Shown: piece by piece, positions 55,121-64,000 of the stretch
Position numbering within the stretch: position 1 is the first letter of the stretch
Layout of the letters: the number at the start of each line of letters is the position of its first letter
NCBI GenBank assembly: GCA_964016985.1
Contig: OZ024834.1
Location: 84,133,911-84,197,910 of the forward strand
Origin: Anodontia alba
Taxonomy: Eukaryota > Mollusca > Bivalvia > Lucinida > Lucinidae
Length of the DNA stretch: 64,000 nt
Direction of reading: 5' to 3'
Program-made: the position numbers and the translations under genes
The notes under the pieces: generated by a model
Databases searched by the model: none
What the model was told of the DNA's origin: nothing
The model's input: the letters and a program-made list of their open reading frames with translations, nothing else

Positions 55121-55604
55121 ATGCTGCATTCTGCAGCATCTGATCAGGGTCTGCACTGTTTGCTTAAATTACAGGAAGTTAGGGTGAAATGAACCTGTCT
55201 TAACTCTCTGTTGAGGACCATTTTCCAATCCTACACTCGGAGAAAATTGACCTATCAGTGCTATCAGTGCTTTGATTATAATAGCAAATTTTCTCAGGTA
55301 AGGAAATGCTAAAGATTATTTTCTAGGAAAAAAAAATATCATCAGTTTTATCCTCTGCTGAATCTGCCCCAGTGTCGTAAAGGTTAATAGGGAATGATTC
55401 TATATTGGTACTGAACTATAAATAGCTTTGTTTGTCAGTAAGTTTAACTGTTATTTTACGCATTGCAGACGACAAATGTGACAGCTTTCATTATTGTCCC
55501 CATGCTTTTGTACCTGATATGACAAACTTCATAAACCATTGCAAGTTTCGGACAAACAAATGACGTATTGTTTACCCGTGGAAAAACCGTTCGCTATTAT
55601 CATA

Positions 55605-55855
55605 CCATCACGAAAACATGCCTATATGATTTTTACCCCCTTAAACCCCACTTTTATATAGTAAAACTGGGGTTTACAGGGGTTTACATTATTTTTCTTA
55701 TTTCTGCTCAAAAACATAGATTGTGGGTACTCATAGGAACTGCCTCGTTGATGTTTTGAGCAGAAAATGAAATATATCAGAGTTATTTATCTGAAAATTT
55801 TCGGTTTTTGGCGGTGAAGTTTTCGATATATTTGAATAGGCGTGTTTTTGTAATG
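55605..55855. mobile_element. MITE family F (copy 5, one hairpin arm deleted)
   Basis: CATCACGAAAACATGCCTAT to GGCGTGTTTTTGTAATG. The right arm of the central hairpin is largely missing. Confidence 0.8.
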
Positions 55856-55862
55856 CTTTATT

Positions 55863-56090
55863 TTAACCCATTGTCTACTGAATAGACTCTCCCACATTAT
55901 ATATTGGAAGAGTCCAATTTCAGTTTTAGGTACAACCAGCTATGAGATTAACATATTCCTGGAGAAAAATGGCTAAACTATTTGCAAACATTGGAGACCC
56001 TGATCAGATGCCGCATTCTGCGGCGTCTGATCTGGGTCTGCACTGTTTGCTAATTACCCTTTTATGGGTCTCCCGACTACAATGGGTTAA
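55863..56090. mobile_element. TTAA-type hairpin MITE family C (copy 5)
   Basis: TTAACCCATTGTCTACTGAA to CCGACTACAATGGGTTAA. GATGCCGCATTCTGCGGCGTC hairpin. Confidence 0.88.
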
Positions 56091-56571
56091 TATCCTAACT
56101 CTAGTAACATCCTACTAAACTTGTCCTAAATTTTGAACAAATTCATTTGAGTACCAGCTGTCTAAAACACTGTAAAAGAATAGCAAATGGCAACAGTGCA
56201 GACCCATCCTGATCAAATGATAACCTTTATGAGCAGTTTGATCTTGCTTACACCAATTTGTTTGAATACTATACATCAGGTCATATGTAGCCACTCCTTA
56301 GAAAATGCATTATAAATAAGATAATTATTTGAAGAAATACAGTACACAAGTACAGTTTTATCTTTATTTTTCATAACATTCCATAATACACTTGTAATCA
56401 AATAAATCAGCCAGCATGGAAAATCAATCAACTAAAATCCTCCTTTATCACTGAGATTTGCCTACCACACATGGTATCTGACCTTTAACAAAAAATCATG
56501 ACAGAAGAAATGTCAGACATGCATATGTTGTACCAGATACTATCTAATCATTCTGCACTTATTGTCAATTA

Positions 56572-56772
56572 AACCTTCTCTTGCTGAGCATGCCCTGTCT
56601 TAGCAAACAGTGAAGATCCAGATCAATTGGCTTCTGAAGAAGCCAAATGATCTGGATCAGCACTGTTTGTCATTAAATATGTGAATTTCTATCAAAAACC
56701 TGGATCAAGTAAACTGATTGGCTGGAAATTAGAAGTGGGCGTGGCATCTTTATTCAGCAAGGCAAGGGTTAA
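56572..56772. mobile_element. TTAA-type MITE family B (copy 9)
   Basis: TTGGCTTCTGAAGAAGCCAA hairpin. AGCAAGGCAAGGGTTAA right end. Confidence 0.8.
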
Positions 56773-56834
56773 CGAAGCCATATCACACAATAAATGACTT
56801 ACAACACAGCTCCAAGGCAAGTATGGGTTGTTGA

Positions 56835-56895
56835 AGTGTTTTAAATTTCGAGCCATAAGGCGAGAAATCTAAAACACTTCAACAACCTATTTGTC
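56835..56895. repeat. Short inverted repeat
   Basis: GTTGTTGAAGTGTTTTAAAT faces TAAAACACTTCAACAAC. Confidence 0.7.
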
Positions 56896-57001
56896 GCTTC
56901 TTGGTGGCATTGTTTTTAATGACAGAATTAATTAAGTTTTGATCTGCTTATCTAAACACATGGCTACTTTGGTCCTGAACGGGGACATAAGACTGTTTCA
57001 C

Positions 57002-57335
57002 TTAACCCTTAACTTCCTGTAATTTAAGCAAACAGCCCAGATCTTGATGTCGCATTCTGCAGCATCTGATTGGGGTCTGCACTGTTTGCCAATGTCGCAG
57101 TCCAGCTTTTACAGATAACCATCTTAACACTGCACTCTGATATCATACATGACAAGAATAGAATGACTATAAATAACTGTTACCTGGGTTTCATACAAAG
57201 GCTAGGTTTGATTTTATTGGTCAATGATAATCACATGGAAAACTACTATAAGGAAATTTTGGTGTATGTATACTTTGGCTGGATTGTAAACAATCAACTC
57301 AAAAACCTACAGATGTACTTGTATGTTAGAATTCA
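57002..57335 (-). mobile_element. Family Q element, inverted relative of the duplicated unit
   Basis: TTAACCCTTAACTTCCTGTAA, then the CAGATC..GCATTCTGCAGC hairpin and a body related in reverse to 53525-53780 and 54870-55190. Confidence 0.65.
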
Positions 57336-57558
57336 AGGGATGGTAGTGTAAATCTTTAGACCAGTATAACCTTACACCTGCTGAAGTATGAACTCAATCA
57401 ATTTTATGGTTAAGAAGATTTGAGTTTCTAAGACTTTAACCATTTTTTGAAAATTGTGGCAATAATGTAGACACAGAGACAAGATTATTAATACAGTGAC
57501 TACTAGAGTTCTTCCTATACTTTCATTCATTCATGCAAGCTGACTCTACACTCTTTTC

Positions 57559-57775
57559 TTAACACTTACCATGGTGTGGGCAGATTCAGCAGACGACACA
57601 TTCATGAGATTTTTTTTATTGTTCTCAGAAAATGGGATTTGACATTTCATGCAAACTGTCTCCTATGGAGACAATTTGCATGAAATGTCAAATCTTATTT
57701 TCTGGGAAAAAAATAAAAAAAAAATATTTCTAAATGTCGTCTGCTGAAATTTTTACCCAGCATGCAAAGTGTTAA
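57559..57775. mobile_element. TTAA-flanked hairpin MITE family I (best copy)
   Basis: TTAACACTTACCATGG at the left, CAGCATGCAAAGTGTTAA at the right. Centre CTGTCTCCTATGGAGACA. Confidence 0.8.
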
Positions 57776-58456
57776 TTGAACTGTGCAGATAATAAGGGTT
57801 AATAGCTATATGCTATAAGATCCTGTTTTGCAGTCTGATTGTCGTAAATTGACATACTAGGGAAAACAAGACAACATTAACTTTCACTTGGTTAGTAAAC
57901 CATAAAACTACTGACTTCACAACATCATCAAAGTTCAGGAACTGTCATTTACAGTAAATTGCCATAGGAAATTTTTACCCTTAAACTACTAAGGCCGCAG
58001 TTTTTTAATTTTACATTAATGTAGGTTTAAGGGAGAACCTACCCTTTGATTTTAGCCCCTCTGGAAATATAAAACTTGCATTTCAATTTTTATTTTTATT
58101 TAATGTCCCTTTTCAAATTTTGGGCTGAAATATTGAACTTTCATTTCTGTTGGAAAATTATTTTATTTCATCAACCCAAATCACATTTTGTTTTATTCCA
58201 GATAGCAACTTTTTAAGAAATCTCCCATAAACCTAAAGATAAAAAAGACTTTGGCAAAATTGCAGCAGACAACATTCTAATTTTTTAGGAAATAAGACTT
58301 GGCATTTCATGTGAATCATTTACTAGGCAGATGATTCATTTGAACTGTCAAGTCCATTTTTCTCTGAAAACTAGAAAGAAAAAATATAGAAATTTTGTCT
58401 GCTGCAGTTGTGATATAAGTGGTTTAAGGGTTACAAGAGGCCCTCATACAAATACT

Positions 58457-58900
58457 TAACACTTGTCCTGATGACACTCCCACTTCTAACTGTCAGCCAA
58501 TCAGATTACTTGACCCAGATTGTTCATACAAATTCACATACTGAATGACAAGCAGTGCACTCACAGTGGACTGGGTGGCCTAGTGGTTAGCGTACTTGAC
58601 TTTCAAGCAGGATATCGTGAATTCGAATCCCGCTCGGGTCGAGACAATTTTCAGACCATTAGTATGCCTAGCTCATACTTGACGTGCCCTGGGTTGAGTA
58701 TAAAGTGGACAGGGCAGTGCTTGGTGACAGACAGCGGCACCAAGCATGCATGGGTGATCCATGAAAGCAAGGCTGTACAAAACAATTGCCGCTGCCTCTG
58801 TATCTCAGGTGCCTGGTAGCATTAAAAAAAAATTCGCACCACACAAACAGTGTAGTTCCAGTCCCAGTAATTTTGAAAAACTTAAGTACACGGTGTCGTA
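58457..58900. mobile_element. MITE family B (copy 10) carrying a SINE
   Basis: Left arm ends AATGACAAGCAGTG; the right resumes ACAAACAGTGTAGTTCCAG after the SINE at 58558-58842. Confidence 0.7.
58558..58842 (+). mobile_element. Third tRNA-derived SINE with A-rich tail
   Basis: TGGCCTAGTGGTTAGCG (A box) and GAATTCGAATCCCGC (B box), body, then (A)9 near 58825. Target repeats ACAAGCAGTG and ACAAACAGTG differ by one base. Confidence 0.85.
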
Positions 58901-59225
58901 ATTAATTTGGTCAAATATCGTAATAGATCTAACAACTGATTAAGCTAAAAAATAACAAAGTCAATGGACTGTAAGTGAATTGTAAGTCATGGTCACAAAG
59001 GAATATCAGAATGTATGAGTACATGTTAGGGGGGAAGTGTATGTCACGTTTCATGATTATAGATCATATAATTTATCAGAAATGGGGCTAAATACCAGGA
59101 AAATGTAAATAAAATGACAAAATCATTAGACCACAAAATACAGGTCGGGGTCATAAAATGATAGTATCACCAGTCACATTATACTGACAGTCCTTGTTCT
59201 GTGAACTAGTCTGAGCTCTTTTTCC

Positions 59226-59471
59226 TTAACCCTTAAAATGCCAAGAAAACCTGCATCTGAAAATGTTGTCTGTTTATGTCATCTGCTGAATATTCTTGAA
59301 AACTTTTTCAAACCTATTTTTGCATACAGGCAAACAGTGTGGACCCAGATCAGACTGCTCCTAGAGGAGCAGTCTGATCTGGGTCCACACTGTTTGCAAA
59401 AATGACTTTTAAAATCACAAGCAGATGACAAGGCAGACAACAATTGTTGTGATTGGCAGTTTATGGGTTAA
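59226..59471. mobile_element. TTAA-type hairpin MITE family A (copy 7)
   Basis: TTAACCCTTAAAATGCC to GGCAGTTTATGGGTTAA. Perfect GTGTGGACCCAGATCAGACT hairpin. Confidence 0.88.
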
Positions 59472-59852
59472 TTATGCTAAACATCAAGCAAAATGCCATA
59501 CAGTACCAATTTCAGAGTCTAAATATGACTGTATGACAAGTTTAGGGACTGATCTGTGAAGGTCGATGCTCTACCAAATGAGCCACTCAGACCGGTTGAT
59601 ACAGTAACTACAAAATTAATGTGCAGTTTATAAGTTTATAAGGATGCCCCAGAGGACATACATGTATTTACACCTAATCATTCAAGCCAATTTTATAGCT
59701 TAAGACCTAAGACAGTTGTTTCAACATTAAATAACAAGCGAACTATATGTCAGTACACAATTATTGCTTTTGGCAATATATCTTCAGGGTTTTTTTTTTT
59801 TTTTTGTTTTAGATGAAGACAGATTTTAAAGTGTGATATCAGGACCAGCCCT

Positions 59853-59938
59853 AGACTGGCTCCAGTCTCCAGTGACTAAGTATTTATTCTTATAATACTG
59901 TTGGATAATCCACTAAAATAAAACCTAAATATAGGTCA
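59853..59938. mobile_element. MITE family K, left half only
   Basis: AGACTGGCTCCAGTCTCCAG then breaks off after AAACCTAAATATAGGTCACT. Confidence 0.65.
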
Positions 59939-59986
59939 CTAGGTCTTTTGGGCCCTTTCTGGAGCATTGTCACACAGGGACTATTT

Positions 59987-61030
59987 TTAACCCTTGTCAT
60001 CCTGAATAAATTAAGGTGCCATGCCCACTTCTAATTTTCAGCCAATCAGATTACTTGATCCAGGTTGTTGATACAAATTCACATACTTAATGACAAACAG
60101 TGCAGATCCAGATCAGTTGGCTTCTTCAGAAGCCAACTGATCTGGATCTACACTGTTTGCAAAGGCAGGACATATCCGGGTTCAGCAGGACTAGGGTTAA
60201 GGTGCATCTGAGGCATGGTCAACCCTTGTCATGCTAAATACGGATATAGCCTGTCTTTGCAAACAGTGTAGATCCAGATCAGACCGCTTCTGAAGAAGCC
60301 AACTGATCTGGATCTGCACTGTTTGCCATTAAATATATGAATTTAAAGCAACAATCTGGATCAAGCAATTTAAATGGATGAAAATTAGAAGTGGGCATGG
60401 CATCTTAATTTATTCAACATGACAAGGGTTAAAAGCAGTTTATCCCTTGTCATGCCGAATAAATTAAGATGCCATGCTCAGTTCTGATTTTCAGCCAATC
60501 AGATTACTTGATCCAGATTGTTGCTATAAATTCACATACTTATTAAATGACAGTGTTGATCCAGATCATTAGGCTTCTGAAGAAGCCATCTTATCTGGAT
60601 CTACACTGTTAGCAAAGGCAGGATATATCCAAATTCAGCAGGACCAGGGTAAAATAAGAAGTGTTATCAAAATATAAAAGTAGAAGTCTCCACATGGCAG
60701 AGCGGTTAGGACTCCCAAATTTGGATCATAATGTCTCAGTTTCAAATACTCAAGAGACAGAATTCAGGCAATGACTTTACAGTGCATTTCAACATCACCT
60801 TTCTATGGCTTCCATATTAACCCTTGTCCTGCTGAACCCGGATATACCCTGTCTTTGCAAACAGTGTAGATCCAGATCAGTTGGCTTCTGAAGAAGCCAA
60901 CTGATCTGGATCTGCACTGTTTGACATTAAGTATGTGAATTTATAGCAACAATCTGGGTCAAGTAATCTGATTGGCTGAAAATTAGAAGTGGGCATGACA
61001 TTTTAATTCATTCAGCAGGACAAGGGTTAA
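59987..61030. mobile_element. Cluster of four family B MITEs
   Basis: Copies at 59987-60200, 60220-60432, 60440-60653 and 60817-61030, in alternating directions. Each has the TTGGCTTC..GAAGCC hairpin or a variant, and three have intact TTAA at one end or more. Confidence 0.88.
60685..60780 (+). mobile_element. tRNA-like fragment
   Basis: CATGGCAGAGCGGTTAGGAC resembles a tRNA-Ser/Leu A box region, with a decayed B box (GTTTCAAATAC). Confidence 0.45.
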
Positions 61031-61234
61031 AGTGAACTACTGCTGAGAGGTAAAACACCAACCAATTCATCCATCATCAATCATCAAATTTACATGTATA
61101 AGTAGTGTTATGGTATGTGTCTCTGCACATTGTATGTTGTTGCTTTATAAATTTGATTTTTTGTATAAATCTGTACAAAGATTCATGAAAATAGCTTAAC
61201 TCATATCTCCAGATAAGACAGGGTATCCAGATAC

Positions 61235-61545
61235 ATGTAATATTTTTTTCTAATTTCTCCATAAAAACAAATGTTGTGTGAACTCATCAGAAGTGCCTCT
61301 GTGAGACACGTCTATTGACTGAATGAGTCCACAACATATGTTCTGGTGGAGTCATAAGATAAAAATCAGTTCTTTTCAGATAGAAAAAGGGCCCTGTCTG
61401 ATGCTATGTAAAACTGTTTTCAGATTTTTTCTTCAACCAAAAAGTATGCATACATGTATTTCTTATTTCCATAAGAAAACATATCTTATCAGAAGTGCCT
61501 CAGCGAGACCTTCTAATGAGTACCATCAACAGTTTTTTTGTGGAG
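61235..61545. mobile_element. Two degraded family E hairpins
   Basis: CATAAAAACAAATGTTGTGT near 61260 and AGAAGTGCCTCAGCGAGACC near 61490. Confidence 0.6.
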
Positions 61546-61550
61546 AAATT

Positions 61551-61745
61551 TTGTTGGGTTGTGTTGTGGTTTAACAACAAATCAACCCATGTTAGCATTT
61601 TGCATCATTTCCTGAGGAAAGGAGTAACGGGTAAAAGAGGTGTACAAATGGAAAAAATGAAGCATGGATGACAGTGGAGTAACAGAAGAAATAAAAATGT
61701 CCCCTTTCTCCACCTGTTGCAAGCACAGTATGATCTTACAGATGC
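61551..61745. mobile_element. Retroposon R fragment
   Basis: GTTGGGTTGTGTTGTGGTTTAAC start and AGAAGAAATAAAAATGTCCCC block as in the copies at 38-332 and 649-932. Confidence 0.7.
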
Positions 61746-61799
61746 GGAACCAGGATGATTTCTGAGGGGTGGGGGGGTGGGGTTCAATTTGATCAAATC

Positions 61800-61975
61800 A
61801 TTGGACTTTATGTATTTGGGCAGATAGGCCTGTGCAAACAGTGAGGACCCAGATCAGATGCCGCAGAATGCGGCATCTGATCTGGGTCTACATTGTTTGT
61901 CACTCATACAGCAATTTTACACACATTCACAGGTATTAAAATGGTCTTGTTAAAGAGAAGTATAAGGTAAGGAGT
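61800..61975. mobile_element. Hairpin element family D (copy)
   Basis: CAGATGCCGCAGAATGCGGCA with GGACCCAGAT arms. Confidence 0.75.
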
Positions 61976-62590
61976 AGGGAGGGGGTGAAAATTTAGGGTA
62001 AACAGGTATCTTAAATTTATCAAATTTATCTAAAATTTCCCATGAAAATGACATTTTGAGTCAAGGTGGGGGGTGGGAGGAGGTGGGGTTTCAGTCAAAC
62101 CCCTGAACTCCCTCTGAATCTGTCCCTGCATCATCTCATAAGGAGAAATAAGAAAACTATGTGGATAGCAGTTTTTCTAGATTATTAGTTATACAGGCCG
62201 AAAGGGTGTGGATTTCCATTGATAATTTATGAAAGAGAGTGTAATAATAAGCCTTACACTATTGTATACATATAAAAATAAAACAGCCAAAATTAAAAAA
62301 GAAGTTTTCTTATTTTTTTCTTTAAAAAAGGGGGCTTGACATTTCATCAATATATCTTCTTAAATCTTGAAATATAGAGTCCTATTTTCAAAAGGAAAAA
62401 CAAATAGAAAAAAAGAATAAATTTTAAATTTTTGAAACGTGTTTGCAACAGATAATTAATACACACTGAATTTCAATAGGTATAATTCATTTTATTCACA
62501 AATCAAGATTTACACAACCATGACATTTCTTCTTTCAATTTAAAGATTTCTTTTTTTCTGTACTGACAAGCCCTTGTGTATTGATGTTTA
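61976..62590. other. AT-rich stretch without gene signal
   Basis: 62310-62410 is a weak family I/J-like hairpin remnant. Nothing else identified. Confidence 0.4.
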
Positions 62591-62790
62591 CGCTTAGGAA
62601 AATTTTCAGCAGATGACATACTGAAATATTTTTTCTTATTTTTCCCAGAAAACAGGTTTTGACATTTCATGCATTATTGTCTCACTGGAGACAATATGCA
62701 TGAAATGTCAAAACCTGTTTTCTGGAAAAAATAAGAAAAAAATACAATCAGTTTGTCGTCTGCTGAATTTGCCCAGAGAGCGGTAAAGGC
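62590..62790. mobile_element. Hairpin MITE family I (late copy)
   Basis: CAGGTTTTGACATTTCATGC and complement around TCTCACTGGAGAC; GTCGTCTGCTGAATTTGCCC at the right. Confidence 0.7.
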
Positions 62791-63054
62791 TAATAATGAT
62801 AAAGTCTAATGGGTTATGCCCAGATCAGCTGATAACTGAGGTAATATCTAGTTTAGGGGGATTTGTGTTAGTTTTTCACCAAAATATATACATATGTACC
62901 TAGCAGGTATTCATTATAAGTATTCATTGAGCCATTTTCAATAATAGAGTAAATGGTAAGATGTCCTGATGAAAAAATAAAATAAAATTTATAGATTCTA
63001 GAGCTGTGAACAATTTTGTGACTTTAGATGGGACCTATTGGACATAATAATTAA

Positions 63055-63267
63055 ACCTGAAACTACCAAGCAAAATTTGTGACAGGCGACATTCCAATTT
63101 ATTTTTTTTTTCACTTTTCTGAGAAAAAAGTAACATTTCCCTCAATCATCTGCAGACAATTCACATGAAACATCAAGACTTACTTTCTTTGAAATACATG
63201 TATAAAAAAAAAAAAAAAAAAATTTAAAAAGTCGTCTGCTGTGGTTGTGTTTGCGCTTTACTAGTTA
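63055..63267. mobile_element. MITE family J (late copy)
   Basis: ACCTGAAACTACCAAGC at the left, TTGCGCTTTACTAGTTAA at the right, poly(A) run inside. Confidence 0.6.
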
Positions 63268-63574
63268 AACCGCAAGACTCACGAGTTATGATCAGTCTTG
63301 TCTGTGTACTGGTTTACCTCTACCCTGGTTTGGAGTCTTAATTGTGTATAGATCAAAATGTTTACTCCTTTAAATTTATACGTGGGTCATTCTTAGATAA
63401 TTTTTGCTATATTTGCAGCAAATATACCTTGTAAGTAGATGATTCACATGAAATGTCTTGTTTTCATTGAAAAAGTAGAGGATTCACATGCAATGTCAAG
63501 TTTTATTTTCTCTGAGCCATGAAAGTAAAATTCAAAATGATATCAGCTGGAGATTTGAGTAGAGCTTTAAGGAT

Positions 63575-63820
63575 TTAACCCTTAAAGCGCCAAGAAAAAC
63601 TGCATCTGAAAATGTCATCTGTTTATGTCGTCTGCTGAATATTCTTGCAAACTTCTCAAAGCTATTTTTTGCATACCGGCAAACAGTGTGGACCCAGATC
63701 AGACTGCTCCTAAAGGAGCAGTCTGATCCGGGTCCACACTGTTTGCAGAAATGACTTTTAAAATGGCAAGCAGAAGACAAAGCAGACGACAATTGTTGTG
63801 ATTGGCGCTTTAAGAGTTAA
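63575..63820. mobile_element. TTAA-type hairpin MITE family A (copy 8)
   Basis: TTAACCCTTAAAGCGCCAAG to TTGGCGCTTTAAGAGTTAA. Hairpin CTGCTCCTAAAGGAGCAG. Confidence 0.9.
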
Positions 63821-63842
63821 ACATGTTTATCACCCTTCTTAC

Positions 63843-63864
63843 CTGGGAAGCCTTGAGTACCCAT
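63843..63864 (-). other. Possible 5' coding exon with strong splice donor (speculative)
   Basis: On the minus strand an ATG in a fair context (A at -3, G at +4) is followed by 19 bases and an almost ideal donor, CAG|GTAAGA. It could be the first coding exon (MGTQGFP plus one base) of the phospholipase gene or of something else. Against it: tiny size, no recognised peptide, and no intermediate PH exons found between here and 51062. Confidence 0.15.
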
Positions 63865-64000
63865 TTCTTACAAAAATTACATTATGTAAACAATTGTGTG
63901 TGCCATAAAGTTCAAAAGTGAAATGAATGTTAAATCCAATCCATCTTGTTAAAATGTCTTCTTGACAAGGCCAGACAAAAAAATATTTGTGTTTAAGGTA

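Noticed and set aside
56810..56895. Minus-strand peptide SPYGSKFKTLQQPILALELC ending at a gtaagt donor as a further exon
   Set aside because: The phase (one extra base) does not fit exon a, much of the stretch is an inverted repeat, and no protein family is recognised.
58560..58630. True tRNA gene (A and B boxes present)
   Set aside because: No paired acceptor stem could be built, and it leads into a SINE body with an A-rich tail.
63843..63866. KKWVLKASQ read as the PH exon directly before exon a
   Set aside because: The phase fits, but an in-frame stop lies a few codons upstream, there is no good acceptor, and the peptide does not match the PH strand expected before RYKILCV.

Overview
The window looks like nuclear DNA of a repeat-rich invertebrate, most likely a marine bivalve mollusc. 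The base composition is AT-rich, the one clear gene has 17 small exons in introns of about 0.8-4.6 kb, and the introns are packed with short palindromic transposons and tRNA-derived SINEs. I see no prokaryotic gene organisation. The species cannot be fixed from the sequence alone.

Layout: (1) 1-17187 is the region downstream of the gene, almost entirely dispersed repeats, with no supported gene. (2) 17188-51062, minus strand, holds 17 coding exons of a phosphoinositide-specific phospholipase C of the delta type. They read in one frame across 16 GT-AG introns to a TGA stop and give 660 residues: the end of the PH domain, EF-hands, catalytic X, acidic linker, catalytic Y and C2. All the catalytic residues known from mammalian PLC-delta1 are present. 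The N-terminal part of the PH domain (roughly 90 residues) was not found in the window. (3) 51063-64000 is therefore either 5' intron or upstream sequence. It is full of repeats and carries a 1.33-kb tandem duplication and a cluster of four related hairpin elements.

Mobile DNA dominates. Many families are short palindromes starting TTAACCC and ending GGGTTAA. This suggests TTAA-targeting (piggyBac-like) non-autonomous elements. Families with different ends share one inner hairpin arm (CAAACAGTG.AGA.CCAGATCAG), while others share ends but differ inside, so the elements appear modular. Other groups are pogo/Tigger-like elements (TA flanks, CAGTCGA-type ends), GGGCCCAGTTGTTCAAAGC-ended elements, CATYACGAAAACATGCCTAT-ended elements, 15 copies or fragments of one tRNA-derived SINE, a second retroposon with clean target duplications, tandem-repeat-bearing elements (147-bp and 180-bp units) and one broken mariner transposase. 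Two exon 3' splice sites sit directly against repeat DNA.

Gene logic: the enzyme would hydrolyse PIP2 to IP3 and diacylglycerol at the membrane, with EF and C2 domains giving calcium dependence. Nothing else in the window encodes a partner or pathway member. Repeat family letters used below are my own labels.
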